Shown here: in pieces, positions 10,557 through 28,338 of the stretch
Layout of the letters: every line of letters begins with the position of its first letter
Numbering within the stretch: position 1 is the stretch's first letter
Made by a program: the position numbers and the translations under genes
Assembly (NCBI RefSeq): GCF_027595985.1
Contig: NC_073305.1
Span: 176,340,589-176,404,588, forward strand
DNA from: Sorex araneus
Taxonomy: Eukaryota > Chordata > Mammalia > Eulipotyphla > Soricidae
Direction: 5' to 3'
Length of the DNA: 64,000 bases
The notes under the pieces: generated by a model
The model's input: only the letters and a program-made list of their open reading frames with translations
Told to the model about the DNA's origin: nothing
Databases searched by the model: none

Positions 10557-11892
10557 AAAATATTAGTATTTTGGTATACAATCTTTGTCCAGTTGCATTT
10601 GTGCAAATCAGTTAAATGTCCATCACAATCATGGAGCTAAGTTTCTGCTCTTGTGCCTGGGTAGTGTTAGTAACCTGAAACTCTTGACTCTTTATTTTGG
10701 CTTTTTTTGTTAGTTTGGTTTTTTGGGGGTTGACAACCTGTGATGTTCAGAGGCTACTCCTAGCTCTGCACTCAGGAATCACTCCTGGTCATGCTGAGGG
10801 GACCATATGGGATGCCAGTGATTGAACCCATGCAAGGCAAACCCTTACCTGCTGTACTATCACTCCACGCACCCCCAATTCCCATGTTGGCATATTCTAC
10901 AATGTGATCTACTAAAGGTAAAGCTTCCCTTACCTCACAGATATACTGCCTACTCAGTTTTACTAGTTTTGTTTAGGGGCCAGTCCCAGTTGGTCTCTAC
11001 TCTGGGTTATTTTTTTTATTTTTGGCTACACCCAGAAGTGCTCATGGATGACTCTTGGTGGTGTTCCAGGAACTGTATAGTGCCAGGGTTGAAACCAGGA
11101 TTGGCTACATCTAAGTCAAGCACCTTAACCACTGTGCTTTCTTCAACCCCATCCCCGAGGAGTTTGCAGGGACCATGTGGGGCTAAGTAGAGAACCCAGT
11201 TTACCATATGCAAAGCATGTGCTCCAGCCCTTTGAGCTTTCAGCTCTGATTGAAATATTCTTTCTGCTACCCATCACTGTAAAAAAGCCCAAGCAAACGA
11301 CTCGTTTCATTTCCTGCCCAAAGGGTCACAGTGGGGCTTCGAAATCACCTGGGTGTTGGAACTTGAAGCTTACAACGAACTGCTGGAAGTAGCTCCACGC
11401 CAGAGACACTGAGGCCCCCGATGACCTGTCTGTGCCTTCTCTTCCCTCCGGTCCTCATGACTGGTAGCTGAGTGAAGGACTGACTCACTTTGCCTCTGGG
11501 CTTTAATAAGGAATAGCAGCTCTAGGAAGCTGCTATCTCTATTTTAGTGAATAATTGCAATTTAGGGTGATCCTAAGGTCACTCAAGGAGTTAAGAGTTT
11601 ATTTTCCTGTTTCTAAATTATTACAATTATCTCTTCAGTTAGTTACCAGATGGGGTGTGCTGTCTTTTTTTTCCCCACTCATGAAGCATCACCTTGTAAA
11701 TTTTTCGTTTCTTGGGTCATACCTGGCAATGCTCGGGGCTTACTCCTGGTTCTACACTCAGGGATCACTCCTAGTGGGGGGTCAGGAATTATATGGAGTG
11801 CCAGGGATTGAACCCAGGTTGGCAGTGTGCAAGGTAAGTATCCTCGCTGCTGTACTATTTCTCCCAGTCCCCTTCAGAGATTTCTTGAGGAG

Positions 11893-12067
11893 GGGCAGGA
11901 GTGACAGCACAGCGGGTAGGTGTTTGCCTTGCACACGACCGACCCGAGTTCAATTCCCAGCATCTCATATGGTCCCCCGAGCATCGCCAGGAGTAATTCC
12001 TGAGTGCATGAGCCAAGAGTAACCCCTGTGCATTGACGGGTGTGACCCAAAAAGAAGAAGAAAAAAA
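11893..12067 (+). mobile_element. SOR-like SINE with target-site duplication
   Basis: Flanked by AGATTTCTTGAGGAG (11878-11892) and AGATCTCTTGAGGAG (12068-12082), 14 of 15 identical. The tail contains GAAGAAGAAA. Confidence 0.94.
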
Positions 12068-12236
12068 AGATCTCTTGAGGAGAAGCACATGAGGAGCTCG
12101 ATGGCAAAGTGGGCGTAGACTTTGCAGGGGCGCAGCTAGCCTGTCCCTCCCTTCCTAGTCGTCCTAGGGAACATAGCTAGACACCCAATCCTTTCTTAAA
12201 AGTTTTTTCTATTTTTACAAGTTATCATAAATTGTG

Positions 12237-12482
12237 GACTGGAATGATAGCACAGTGGATAGGGCGTTTGCCTTGCACACGGCCAACCTGGGTTCAATTC
12301 CTCCATCCCTCTAGGAGAGCCCGGCAAGCTACCGAGAGTATCCCACACGCATGGCAGAGCCTGGGAAGCTACCTGTGGCGTATTCGATATGCCAAAAACA
12401 GTAACAAGTCTCACCATGGAGATGTTACTGGTGCCCGCACGAGCAAATCGATGAACAACGGGAGACAGTGCTACAGTGCTTC
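12237..12482 (+). mobile_element. Composite SINE with perfect 13-bp target-site duplication
   Basis: A 246-bp unit bounded by ATCATAAATTGTG at 12224-12236 and 12483-12495. The tRNA-like head (TGATAGCACAGTGG, GGTTCAATTCC) is joined to a body that contains GGCAAGCTACC-type words twice, about 50 bases apart. It ends in GGGAGACAGTGCTACAGTGC without poly-A. The clean duplication shows that head and body moved as one element. Confidence 0.93.
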
Positions 12483-13132
12483 ATCATAAATTGTGTACCT
12501 TTATTTCATCTATTAACTTTTTTATAAAACTCTTATGGCTAATTTCATTAAAGTGAGCAGCGCAGGCACAGAAATATGCATACCTGTAGCTGGAGAGAGA
12601 GCGCCACGTCTAGGTTTGATCCTGGCACCCTATGCTCCCCTCCCCCCCACTCCAGTATCCCTGGGTGTGGCCTCCAAGCCAACAAGAGAACACAAACCCA
12701 GCGATACCAACTTGTATTCCTTTCTGTAAAAGAATAAATTCAGGCAAGGTTGTATTAAGCACAACGAAAAGTCTCTATAAAGTTCTTCTAGGAAAAGAAA
12801 AGCAGCAGCTGCCTAACAGAGGCAGTTATTCTGGGCACAGGTTGTGCTGGGTTTTATTTTATAAAAGTATCAACTTATATTAAAAATGTTGTGGGAATTC
12901 AAATTATCTGCTGGGACCCACGGACCTAAAGGCAGTCTACTTACTCCTGAGAAGGAACACTGGCTGCAGGCGGTGGAAAAGATGATGTTATACACCCTAG
13001 TCCACAAGGAGGCTTCAACGCCAAGTACTGGGGCTTGTGTTGCGACTTTTGTGGCGAGTGCAACAGAGGTAAGGTAATGCATGCAAAAATAAAACAGTAT
13101 GCTTGCAGCTTTCAAAAAAAAAAAAAGTCACC

Positions 13133-13138
13133 TTTATT
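13133..13138 (-). terminator. KATNA1 poly-A signal
   Basis: TTTATT on the + strand reads AATAAA on the minus strand, about 135 bases past the stop codon. A U-rich stretch (TGTTTTATTTTT on the minus strand) follows the likely cleavage site near 13110-13120. This gives a short 3' UTR of about 155 bases. Confidence 0.78.
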
Positions 13139-13272
13139 CACAATCATAAGGTTTCTTTTTAAAAATCTCACCATTATGAAAGTTTAAAAAAATATAGCAC
13201 TCAGTGCAATGAAAAACTACATTTAATTATTCAAACACTTAAGGCAGGTTTCTCACTGCTAACATGTGAGAA

Positions 13273-16018
<2,746 letters not shown>

Positions 16019-16224
16019 TTATGCTTTATGTGAGAAACTGCCTTCTCATTCTTAAAATGCATTTGCCTAAAAATTTAAGGCCATTTTTCATCAAATTTTA
16101 AGCCTTCCAGTGACAAAAGATTTTGTGCTCTCTATACAGCCAACCAAGGAAAGACAATCTATGTTTGTTGCTAAAATATGGTTAACACCAAATTATGAAA
16201 AACTGTGCTTTCTGACAAGATTCA

Positions 16225-18313
<2,089 letters not shown>

Positions 18314-18445
18314 TCACAAGAATTCCATTACTAAGTGTCAAATTTCGAACAACTTTACATGTACTATTAAGACTAATAAAAGATGAATAGATAACAAGGA
18401 TACTTAATCACAAATTTACTTTTTCCATTAAGAAAGGTAGCTATA

Positions 18446-18633
18446 GGGGCTGGAGTGATAGCACAGTGGGCAGGGCATTTGCCTTGCACGCAGCCAACCC
18501 AGGTTCGATTCCCAGCATCCCATATGGTCTCCCGAGCACCCCAGAGTAATTCCTGAGTGCAGAGCCAGGAGTAACCCCTGTGCAATGCTGGGTGTGACCC
18601 AAAAAACAAAAAACAAAAAAAAAGGAAAAAAAA
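18446..18633 (+). mobile_element. SOR-like SINE with 16-bp target-site duplication
   Basis: Flanked by AAGAAAGGTAGCTATA (18430-18445) and AAGAAAGGCAGCTATA (18634-18649). A third partial copy of the target word, AAAGGTAGCTATGAA, follows directly, so the right flank was also locally duplicated. Confidence 0.94.
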
Positions 18634-19420
18634 AAAGAAAGGCAGCTATAAAAAAAGGTAGCTATGAATTTTTAAAATTTGGAATTTAAGATGAGACAGG
18701 AATTAATCAGTATTAATATTGCCACAATAGTAACATATCTTAACAGAGGCACCATCAGTACCTGAATATATTCCCTGCTAGGTTTTTTGTCTGAATTTTT
18801 TTTAAATACAGCTGAACGCGAAGTATTTCTATAATACTGTATTTTGCTTATCACTTAATATTGATTGTAAGAATAAGTACATGTAGCCACTCTTTTTCAA
18901 ATCCAAGAAGAGTTTTTAACAGTCTTTTTTCAGATTAGCTTGTGGCCTTAAAAATGTGCCCAGACCTTGGAGAGTGAGGGGGTTCACTGGTGACGGGGTG
19001 GTGCTGAATTATGTGCACGAGAAACCATTATTAACAGCATTAGAGACTACAGAATTTCAATAAAAAATCATTTTTAAATTTCAGTAAGAAACCTTAAACT
19101 GTTAACGGCCTAAAACCTGTATTGGGGCTAGGGCGACAGTACAGCAGGGAAGGCGCTTGCCATGCATGGAGTAAACCTGGGTTCAATTCTGGGCACCCCA
19201 TGACAGTAAGTTTCCCCGAGCACCATGAGGAGTGCCCTGAGTGCAGAGCCAGAAGGAAGCCCTGAGCATAGCCAGGTAGGTGCAAACCCCTTTTGGGGCC
19301 TACTTTTTCTCATAGGCAGGGAAATCCCTCATGGGCTGGAGCACATGCTTTGCGCTGTGTACGAGGCAAACACCTACCCACTATACCACCCTACCCACCA
19401 TACTCTCCAAGGTCGGAATA

Positions 19421-19592
19421 TTTTTTTTTTCTTTTTCAGTGGCACCCGGCGATGCACAGGGGTTACTCCTGATTCTGCACTCAGGAATTACTCCTTGCGG
19501 TGCTTGGGGAACTATATGGGATGCTGGGAATCAAACTTGGGTGGGCCGTGTGCAAGGCAAACGCCCTCCCCGTTGTGCTATCTCTCCAGCCC
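19421..19592 (-). mobile_element. SOR-like SINE
   Basis: Antisense copy from the T-run at 19421 to CTATCTCTCCAGCC. Its right flank, CTGACTACATTTTT, is the target site of the next SINE. Confidence 0.93.
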
Positions 19593-19606
19593 CTGACTAC
19601 ATTTTT

Positions 19607-19782
19607 TTTTTTTTTTGCTTTTTGGGTCACACCCAGCGATGCTCAGGGGTTACTCCTGGTTTTGCACTCAGGAATTACTCCTGGCAGTGCCTGGGGAACC
19701 ATATGGGATGCCGGGGATCGAACCCGGGTCAGGTGCGTGCAAGGCAAACGCCCTACCCGCTGTGTTACCGCTCCGGCCCCCC
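19607..19782 (-). mobile_element. SOR-like SINE with perfect 14-bp target-site duplication
   Basis: Bounded by CTGACTACATTTTT at 19593-19606 and 19783-19796. It sits directly beside the antisense copy at 19421-19592, giving two tandem insertions in the same orientation. Confidence 0.95.
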
Positions 19783-20094
19783 CTGACTACATTTTTAAAG
19801 TCTCAGGCTAATTTGAAGAAAGATTAGTTCCCCCAGCACCACTGAGCACGACCTCTGAGCATCAAGCTGGGAGTAGGCCCTGAACATGGCCAGGTGTGAT
19901 CAAAAAAACAAAAACGCCCAGCAGATACAGATATGTCCCATTAATTCCTTTTGTTTGTGTCTTGTCTTTGGGTCAAAACCAGCAGTTCTCAGGAGCTCCT
20001 TACTTGGTGTTTTGGGGAATGCTAGGGTGCCAGGAACTAAGCCCAGGACTCTTGAAGCGTGTGCTCGGGCCTACTGTCCTACTGTGCTATTTCT

Positions 20095-20281
20095 TTCTTC
20101 TTTTTTTTTTTTTTTTTGGCTTTTTGGGTCACACCCGGCGATGCACAGGGGTTACTCCTGGCTCTGCAGTCAGGAATTACACCTGGCGGTGCTCAGGGGA
20201 CCATATGGGATGCTGGGAATAGAACCCGGGTCGGCTGCATGCAAGGCAAACACCCTACCCACTGTGCTATCGCTCCAGCCC
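20095..20281 (-). mobile_element. SOR-like SINE nested in an older SINE
   Basis: Bounded by CTACTGTGCTATTTCT at 20079-20094 and 20282-20297. That target word is itself the head end of the older antisense SINE at about 19963-20090, so one copy has inserted into another. Confidence 0.95.
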
Positions 20282-20713
20282 CTACTGTGCTATTTCTAGT
20301 GGCCAGTAATTCCGTAAAAACACTAAGAGTTAAAGGATACAGGTTCTTCAACGTAACACGTAACATGATTTTTTTTTTTTTGCTACAGCACAGTTCTTGG
20401 GGGTCACTTCTGGCAGGGTGCAAGGAACTGTATGTTAGGTGCTAGGGAATAAATCCAGGTCAGTTGTGTACAAGGCAAGCACCCTACCCACTATACTATC
20501 ACCCCTCTCCAAATATAATATTTTTTGGTATTATGTGATAAGTTCATATTTGCAACTACAAGTTCATTCTAAATCTACTCTTGTTATTTGTATTTCAGGA
20601 CTCATATTAGACTTATATACTTATTTCTTATTCTTGGCCTTGCAATAGGTTTTGGTTTCAACAAAATTCTGAACAAATTTATACACTTTTAAAATTTAAA
20701 ACATACCAACTTT

Positions 20714-20900
20714 GGGGCTGGAGAGATAGCACAGCGGGTAGGGCGTTTGCCTTGCACGCGGCCGACCCGGGTTCAAATCCCAGCATCCCATATGGTCCCC
20801 TGAGCACAGCCAGGGGTAATTCCTGAGTGCAGAGCCAGGAGTAACCCCTGTGCGTTGCCAGGTGTGACCCAAAAAGCAAAAAAAAAAAAAAAAAAAAAAA
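20714..20900 (+). mobile_element. SOR-like SINE with perfect 13-bp target-site duplication
   Basis: Bounded by ACATACCAACTTT at 20701-20713 and 20901-20913. Near-consensus, with an uninterrupted A tail of over 20 bases. Confidence 0.96.
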
Positions 20901-20927
20901 ACATACCAACTTTAATTTGAAACTTTA

Positions 20928-23226
<2,299 letters not shown>

Positions 23227-23806
23227 CTACAATGGGAGAAAAAAAAACATAAGCTTTTATTACATATTTACTTTATTTATGTTTTTCATTTTGCAATACC
23301 AGAGCTAAAACTCAGGTCTTACACAAGCAAGGCAAGCACTCTACTGCTAAGTTATACCCCAACCCTAAAAAAGAGCTTCTGAGCAATGATAAATTGTATT
23401 TTGTTTCTGTAAATAAAAGCAAAAATTGGACTCAACAGGCCATATAGACAGCATAGCAGGTAAGGCACTTGCCTCGCACATGGCCATCCTGGGTTCAATC
23501 CCCAGTACCCCAAAGGGTCACTCTGGTCCTGCCAGGAGTGATCCCTGAGCACAGATCCAGGAGTAAGAACTGTGCACCACAGGATATGGCCCAAAAACCA
23601 AAAATAAAAGATTATGCATACAAACTGGTTAGTCAGAATAAAACTATACTAAAATTAGCTGTGATCTCTAGTGAATATATGGCATTTATCTTCATTTTTA
23701 TATACTGTCATTCTGCTATAAGGAAAAGTTTTATCATCTTCCCCTTAATTTAATTTCACCATTGGAGATTTATATTTTATTTCATGAATTAGCAGGATTA
23801 CTAACT

Positions 23807-24325
23807 GGACCAGAGATATAGGACAGTGGAAAACACCTTATATGCTGCCGACCTGGATTCACTCCCTAGCACCTCTTCTGATCTCCCAAGGATGGAGAGG
23901 GGGAGAGGGAGACTGCAGGGAGAAGGGAGAGGGAAGAGGAAGGAGAGAGGGAGGGAGTGGGGAGAGAGAGAGGGAGAGAGACGGAGGTAGGGGGGTAGGG
24001 AAGGGGAGAGAGAGGGAGAGGGAGGAAGGGAGTGGGGAGGGAGAAGAGGCAGTCTGCCATATAGGCAAGGAAACTGGCAGGGAACCTGAGAGAGGGGGAA
24101 TGGGGGGAGGGGAGAGGGAGGAGGGGAAGGAGGGAGGGAGGAAGGGAGGGAGGAAAGGAGGCAGACCTGCCATTGGATAAGCAAGGAAACTGGCAGGGAA
24201 CCTGGAGACACTGGTGCTGAGAAATGTACACGAGGGATGGGTGTTGAAACACTTTATGACTGAAACCTAATCATGAACAGCTTTGTAAGGGTCTATCTCA
24301 CTGTGATTCAATTAAAAAAAAAAAG
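23807..24325 (+). mobile_element. Purine-rich retroposon copy with GTGATTCAATT-type 3' end
   Basis: A SINE-like start (ACCAGAGATATAGGACAG) is followed by about 290 bases of GA-rich sequence, then a tail with GGGATGGGTGTTGAAACAC, TGAACAGCTTTGTAA and GTGATTCAATT before an A-run. The same 3' end occurs at 26515-26945, 31690-32104, 32965-33063, 36980-37250 and 60232-60552, and reversed at 25388-25540 and 47960-48200. Probably LINE-like, but the family was not identified by search. Confidence 0.6.
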
Positions 24326-25387
24326 TAATCTCTGAGCACAGAGCCTAGCCTGAGGTCTGAGCACTGCCAGGTGTGGCCCAACAACAAAAAGGAAGACGCA
24401 TGCATTGCTAAGGGAATAAGGGGACGGCTCAAGGGCAGGGAGCCCTAACAAAATTGGAATCCACGTCTAGAAGAAAGAACTCGAAGGAGAGATTGACACC
24501 TGCTTATAAAGACACAGATGAACAGAGACTATATTCTGCTGGTCACAACTTTCCATTTCCTTGATGGTGTGCAGGGATCATGGTACAACAACCCAAATAA
24601 GTTACTTCCTACTTTTCTACAACAGCCAAAAGGTGTGCCTTCTGTACTACCTTTCTGTTCCCCAGTTTTTAAATTTTATGTTACTTTGGGGTCCCACCGG
24701 CAGTGCTCAGGGTTTTATTGCTGGTTTTGCACTCAGATCATTCATGGCTAGGCACCGAAGACCATATGAGGTGCCAGGGATGGAATCTGGATTGGCTGCA
24801 TGCAAAGCAAGTGCCCTACCTATTGTGCTATCTCTTTGGCCCCTCAATTTCTATTTGCTTAAACTGGGTCTTCAAATGATCAGTTTTTAAATCTCTAAAT
24901 TTTATTAATAAAAGTAACATTTCTGGTGGAAAGTTTTCTTTTTCATAGTAAGTTTTTTTGTTTTTTTTTCCCCCAGTTTTTGGGTCACACCCGGCAATGC
25001 ACAGAGGCTCTACATTCTGGAATTACTCCTGAATATAGTGCTCAGGGGACTATATGGGATGCTGGGAATTGAATCTGGGTCAGTCGAGTGCGAGGCAAAT
25101 GCCCTACCCATTGTGCTATCGCTTCGGCCCCTCTTCATAATTATTTACATGCTTACGAGTAAACTAATATATATTAATCTAAATAGACTATAGGATAATT
25201 TACAGAAAGGTAAAAATTGAGATAATAATTTAGGGTAATACTGAACTGTGGCATATCTAAGAGAAAGTGAATTAAGCTCAGTGATAAAAGATAATTTAGG
25301 TCTTTATTTCATATTCAAGCATGTAATCTTTAATTTTTGTTAGTCTGGGAGTAAAATTCATGAGGTCTGAGAATAAAATTCATGAAG

Positions 25388-25540
25388 TTCCCCCACACAC
25401 ACTTTATTTAAACCCTGGTTTACACAGTTGCTCATGATGTTTGTTACAGGCATTCAATATTCCAACACCAACCCCACCACCACTGTCACCTTCCTCCACA
25501 ACTGTCCACATTTCCCCAACCATCCCTCAAGCCTAGCAGG
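25388..25540 (-). mobile_element. Retroposon 3' end, reverse orientation
   Basis: Reads on the + strand from TTTATTTAAACC through GCATTCAATATTCCAACACC to CCCCACCACCACTGTCACC. This is the reverse complement of the shared tail that carries the GGTGTTGG and CACTGGTG words. Older and truncated. Confidence 0.5.
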
Positions 25541-26396
25541 CACACAGTAATTTGCTTTATATTGCTTACTACCACTAAATGGCTGATGGAATGATCAAAA
25601 AATACTTCAGTAACAGCAAACTTGTGAAAATTGTTGTACCTCACCATAGGATATTAAGTCCTTGTCTGAGGGTTTACTAGGCTGTTGCTGCTAGCTGAGC
25701 CTTCTGTGTTAATGTTTTTGCTGACTGAGCTTAGTTGGCTTCTATGTTACATTCCCATCCAGTCTGGTGTGTTCCGACTGGGATGTTAGTAGAGTTTGGA
25801 GATGTGGCTCCAGAAAATCCAGAGTATTTAACTGGGCAGAGTGTTTACATGGCAGTGGCGGTGGAACATGGTTGTAGTTGCAGGGGCTTCTGGATGTCTG
25901 GAGATAAGGAAGTGGAGGTTGCCCACCTTGACTCCAAAAAGGCCCGGAGTTTGCAGCCAAAACAATAAATAAACCCACACAATAAAATAAAATGTCCTTT
26001 AACGTGTCCAAATGTGAAAGAAGAAATATTGGGCATGAGCTAGGACAAAAGCAGCTGATATGTGGCTTCATGGTAAAGTAGATGCTTTGCAAATATTATA
26101 TCTGGGCTTGCTCCATGAAATCACAAAAAAAAAAGGGAAAAAAATCAAAAGTTTGTGTTTATTGGTGAAAGTGTTTTAACGTCAATGAAAAGCAAGGAAC
26201 ATTTCTATCACCCTTTGGTTCTCTATTGTTTCAAGAACAGGGAAGGGGAAATGGTGTGCTGGGGAACATAAAACATAAAATCAGCTACTACTTAAAAAAA
26301 AAATTTTATCTGTCTGCTAAGTGTAGGCATTGTTTGTTGCTAAAGTCCTTAGGAATCCAAGTAAGGAGAACATGACAGCCAAAGAGTAAGTATATA

Positions 26397-26505
26397 GGAG
26401 GCTGGAGCAATAGCACAGCGGGTAGGGCGTTCCTGAGTGCATGAGCCAGGAGTAACCCCTGTGCATTGCTGGGTGTGACCCAAAGGGCAAAAAAAAAAAA
26501 AAAAA
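26397..26505 (+). mobile_element. Internally deleted SOR-like SINE (109 bp)
   Basis: Bounded by AAGTATATA at 26388-26396 and 26506-26514. The head runs to GGGTAGGGCGTT, then jumps directly to CCTGAGTGCATGAGCC. About 80 bases including the B box are missing, while both ends and the target duplication are intact. Confidence 0.92.
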
Positions 26506-26514
26506 AAGTATATA

Positions 26515-26945
26515 AAATGGATTATTTTCTCCCTTAGTCTCCTAGCTGACCTTTGTTGAAAATGTACCCAGGCAATAGAAACAAGGGAGCTTGCCGAAGT
26601 GGGGGAGGTGGGTAAGGACAGGGAAGGCACCACTATGATGATGCTAGGGGACGTGGTCACTCTGAACTAGAAGTGGGTGCTGAAGAGGTAAAGTGATGTG
26701 CATGACTCCCTGTCAGTGATAGTACTGCAAGACACAGTGCCTAAAACTAAAAAAGAAAAAGGGGAAAGTGCCGGCATTGAGGCAGGGAGTGAGGGTGGGA
26801 GTTGGGGGAAACAGGCCACTGGAGGAGGGAAGGGGGGCCACTGGTGAAGGGATTGTTACTTGATCACTATAGGTTTTAAACTAAACCATGAATTACTTTG
26901 TAACTTGGTGATCTACGGTGATTTAATACATTAAAAAAAAATTTA
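26515..26945 (+). mobile_element. Retroposon copy with GTGATTTAATA-type 3' end
   Basis: Ends CACTGGTGAAGGGATTG, AATTACTTTGTAACTTGG and GTGATTTAATACATTAAAA. The upstream limit is unclear. The left part may be unrelated host sequence, and the SINE at 26397 sits just before it. Confidence 0.5.
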
Positions 26946-26990
26946 TCACAGTGATTCTCTAATAAAAAATTTTTAAAAAAGTGTACAGAG

Positions 26991-27171
26991 GGGGCTGGAG
27001 TGATAGCACAGCGGTAGGGCGTTTGCCTTGCACGCGGCCGACCCGGGGTTCGAATCCCAGCATCCCATATGGTCCCCTGAGCACCGCCAGGGGTGATTCC
27101 TGAGTGCATGAGCCAGGAGTGACCCCTGTGCATCGCCGGGTGTGACCCAAAAAGCAAAAAAAAAAAAAAAA
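26991..27171 (+). mobile_element. SOR-like SINE, young copy
   Basis: Target duplication GTGTACAGAG ends at 26990 and repeats at 27178-27187, preceded by A-runs. Near-consensus, with GCACGCGGCCGACCC and a long A tail. Confidence 0.95.
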
Positions 27172-27322
27172 AAAAAAGTGTACAGAGCAAAAGAAATAGG
27201 TCCAGCTGAAGATACTGAGCCCATGCTTTAAAACATGAAGATATACAAAAGTAACGGCAAACAGCATTAGAAAATCATGACTCTGCACCTATGAAATAAC
27301 ATACAGGTAAGAATTAGATGTC

Positions 27323-27487
27323 GGGGCTGAAGCAATAGCACAGTGGGTAGAGCATTTGCCTTGCACTCGGCCAACCTGGGTTCGATTCCTAGCATCCCGT
27401 ATGGTCTCCTGAGCACCACCAGAAGTAATTCCTGAGTGTAAGTAAAGACAGGAATAACCCTTGGGTCTAACCTCCCCCCCAAAAAAA
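27323..27487 (+). mobile_element. SOR-like SINE
   Basis: GGGGCTGAAGCAATAGCACAG to a C-run and A-run. The flanks share AAGAATTAG. The 3' part is diverged (GGGTCTAACCTCCCC). Confidence 0.9.
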
Positions 27488-28160
27488 AGAATTAGTAGAT
27501 GTAAAAATAAGTAAATAAAAAGTGAAAAAAAAAAAAAACCAACTTTATAGTAGAAGAAATCCAGCAGATACCACCTTAACCAAACAATGCAATTTATAAT
27601 GAGAACTATAACAAATATACATCCTCTGCCCCTTGAGGTTGGACAGATAGCTCAGTGGGTAGGGCACCTGTACTGCATATGATCAAGCCTGGTTTGGTCC
27701 CCAGCACCCTTTATGGTTCCCCTCCCACCAGGAAAAATCCCTGAGTACAGATCCAGGTGTAAGCGATAAGCACTGCCCCTCCCCGCAAAATTTTAAAAAT
27801 CCTGTTCTTCTCTTGAGAAAAACAAAACTTCCCTTTGGTGGTATTCCCACCAAAAAAGTTTACAAGGCAATAGACAAACTCAAATAGAGGGACACTCTCC
27901 AAAGTAGCCTATGTTCCTAAAATATCATATGAAAAAAAGACAATAGTTCAAGAACTGATCACATGAAAGTAAACTAAATATGGCAAGTAAATGCAACTAA
28001 ATGTGATTCTGTATTGGCTCCTGGCATGATTAGATGGGAGGAGATAAAAATCTGTGATTACTGGGGTAATTATTGAAACTTTATAAAAATCTAAGGATTT
28101 GATCAGTGCTTTTTAAACTTTTCCACTTGCAAGCCCTTTCACTCAAGAAATGCAACTCAG

Positions 28161-28338
28161 AGGCCGGAGCCATAGCACAGCGGGTAGGGCGTTTGCCTTG
28201 TACGCGGCCGACCCGGGTTCGATCCCCGGCATCCCATATGGTCCCCCAAGCACTGCCAGGAGTAATTCCTGAGTGCAAAAGCCAGGAGTAACCCCTGAGC
28301 ATCGCTGGGTGTGACCCAAAAAGCAAAAAAAAAAAAAA
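28161..28338 (+). mobile_element. SOR-like SINE with 12-bp target-site duplication
   Basis: Bounded by AATGCAACTCAG at 28149-28160 and 28339-28350. Near-consensus, with GGCCGGAGCCATAGCACAG at the head. Confidence 0.95.

Larger units (their letters stand above)
10557..13109. other. Intergenic region between convergent GINM1 and KATNA1
   Basis: Tail-to-tail spacer of about 2.5 kb. It holds SINE copies at about 10698-10875 (-), 11010-11151 (-), a partial at about 11155-11243 (-), 11707-11872 (-), 11893-12067 (+) and the composite element 12237-12482 (+). Unique sequence lies at 11250-11700 and 12500-13100, with no credible open reading frame. Confidence 0.8.

Noticed and set aside
19331-19786. 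Recurring short proteins with words like LLFGSHPAMHRGYSWLCTQ or ALPAVLSLQP
   Set aside because: These peptides recur wherever an antisense SINE occurs (for example 14.4, 19.4-19.8, 20.1, 29.3, 57.2-57.7 kb). They are translations of the SINE, not a gene family.
23801-24252. Frames of 100-136 codons on both strands
   Set aside because: Produced by a purine-rich block in a retroposon.
25735-26092. Frames of 77 and 116 codons on opposite strands in unique sequence
   Set aside because: They overlap each other, lack recognisable domains or splice context and lie in a KATNA1 intron beside a retroposon end.
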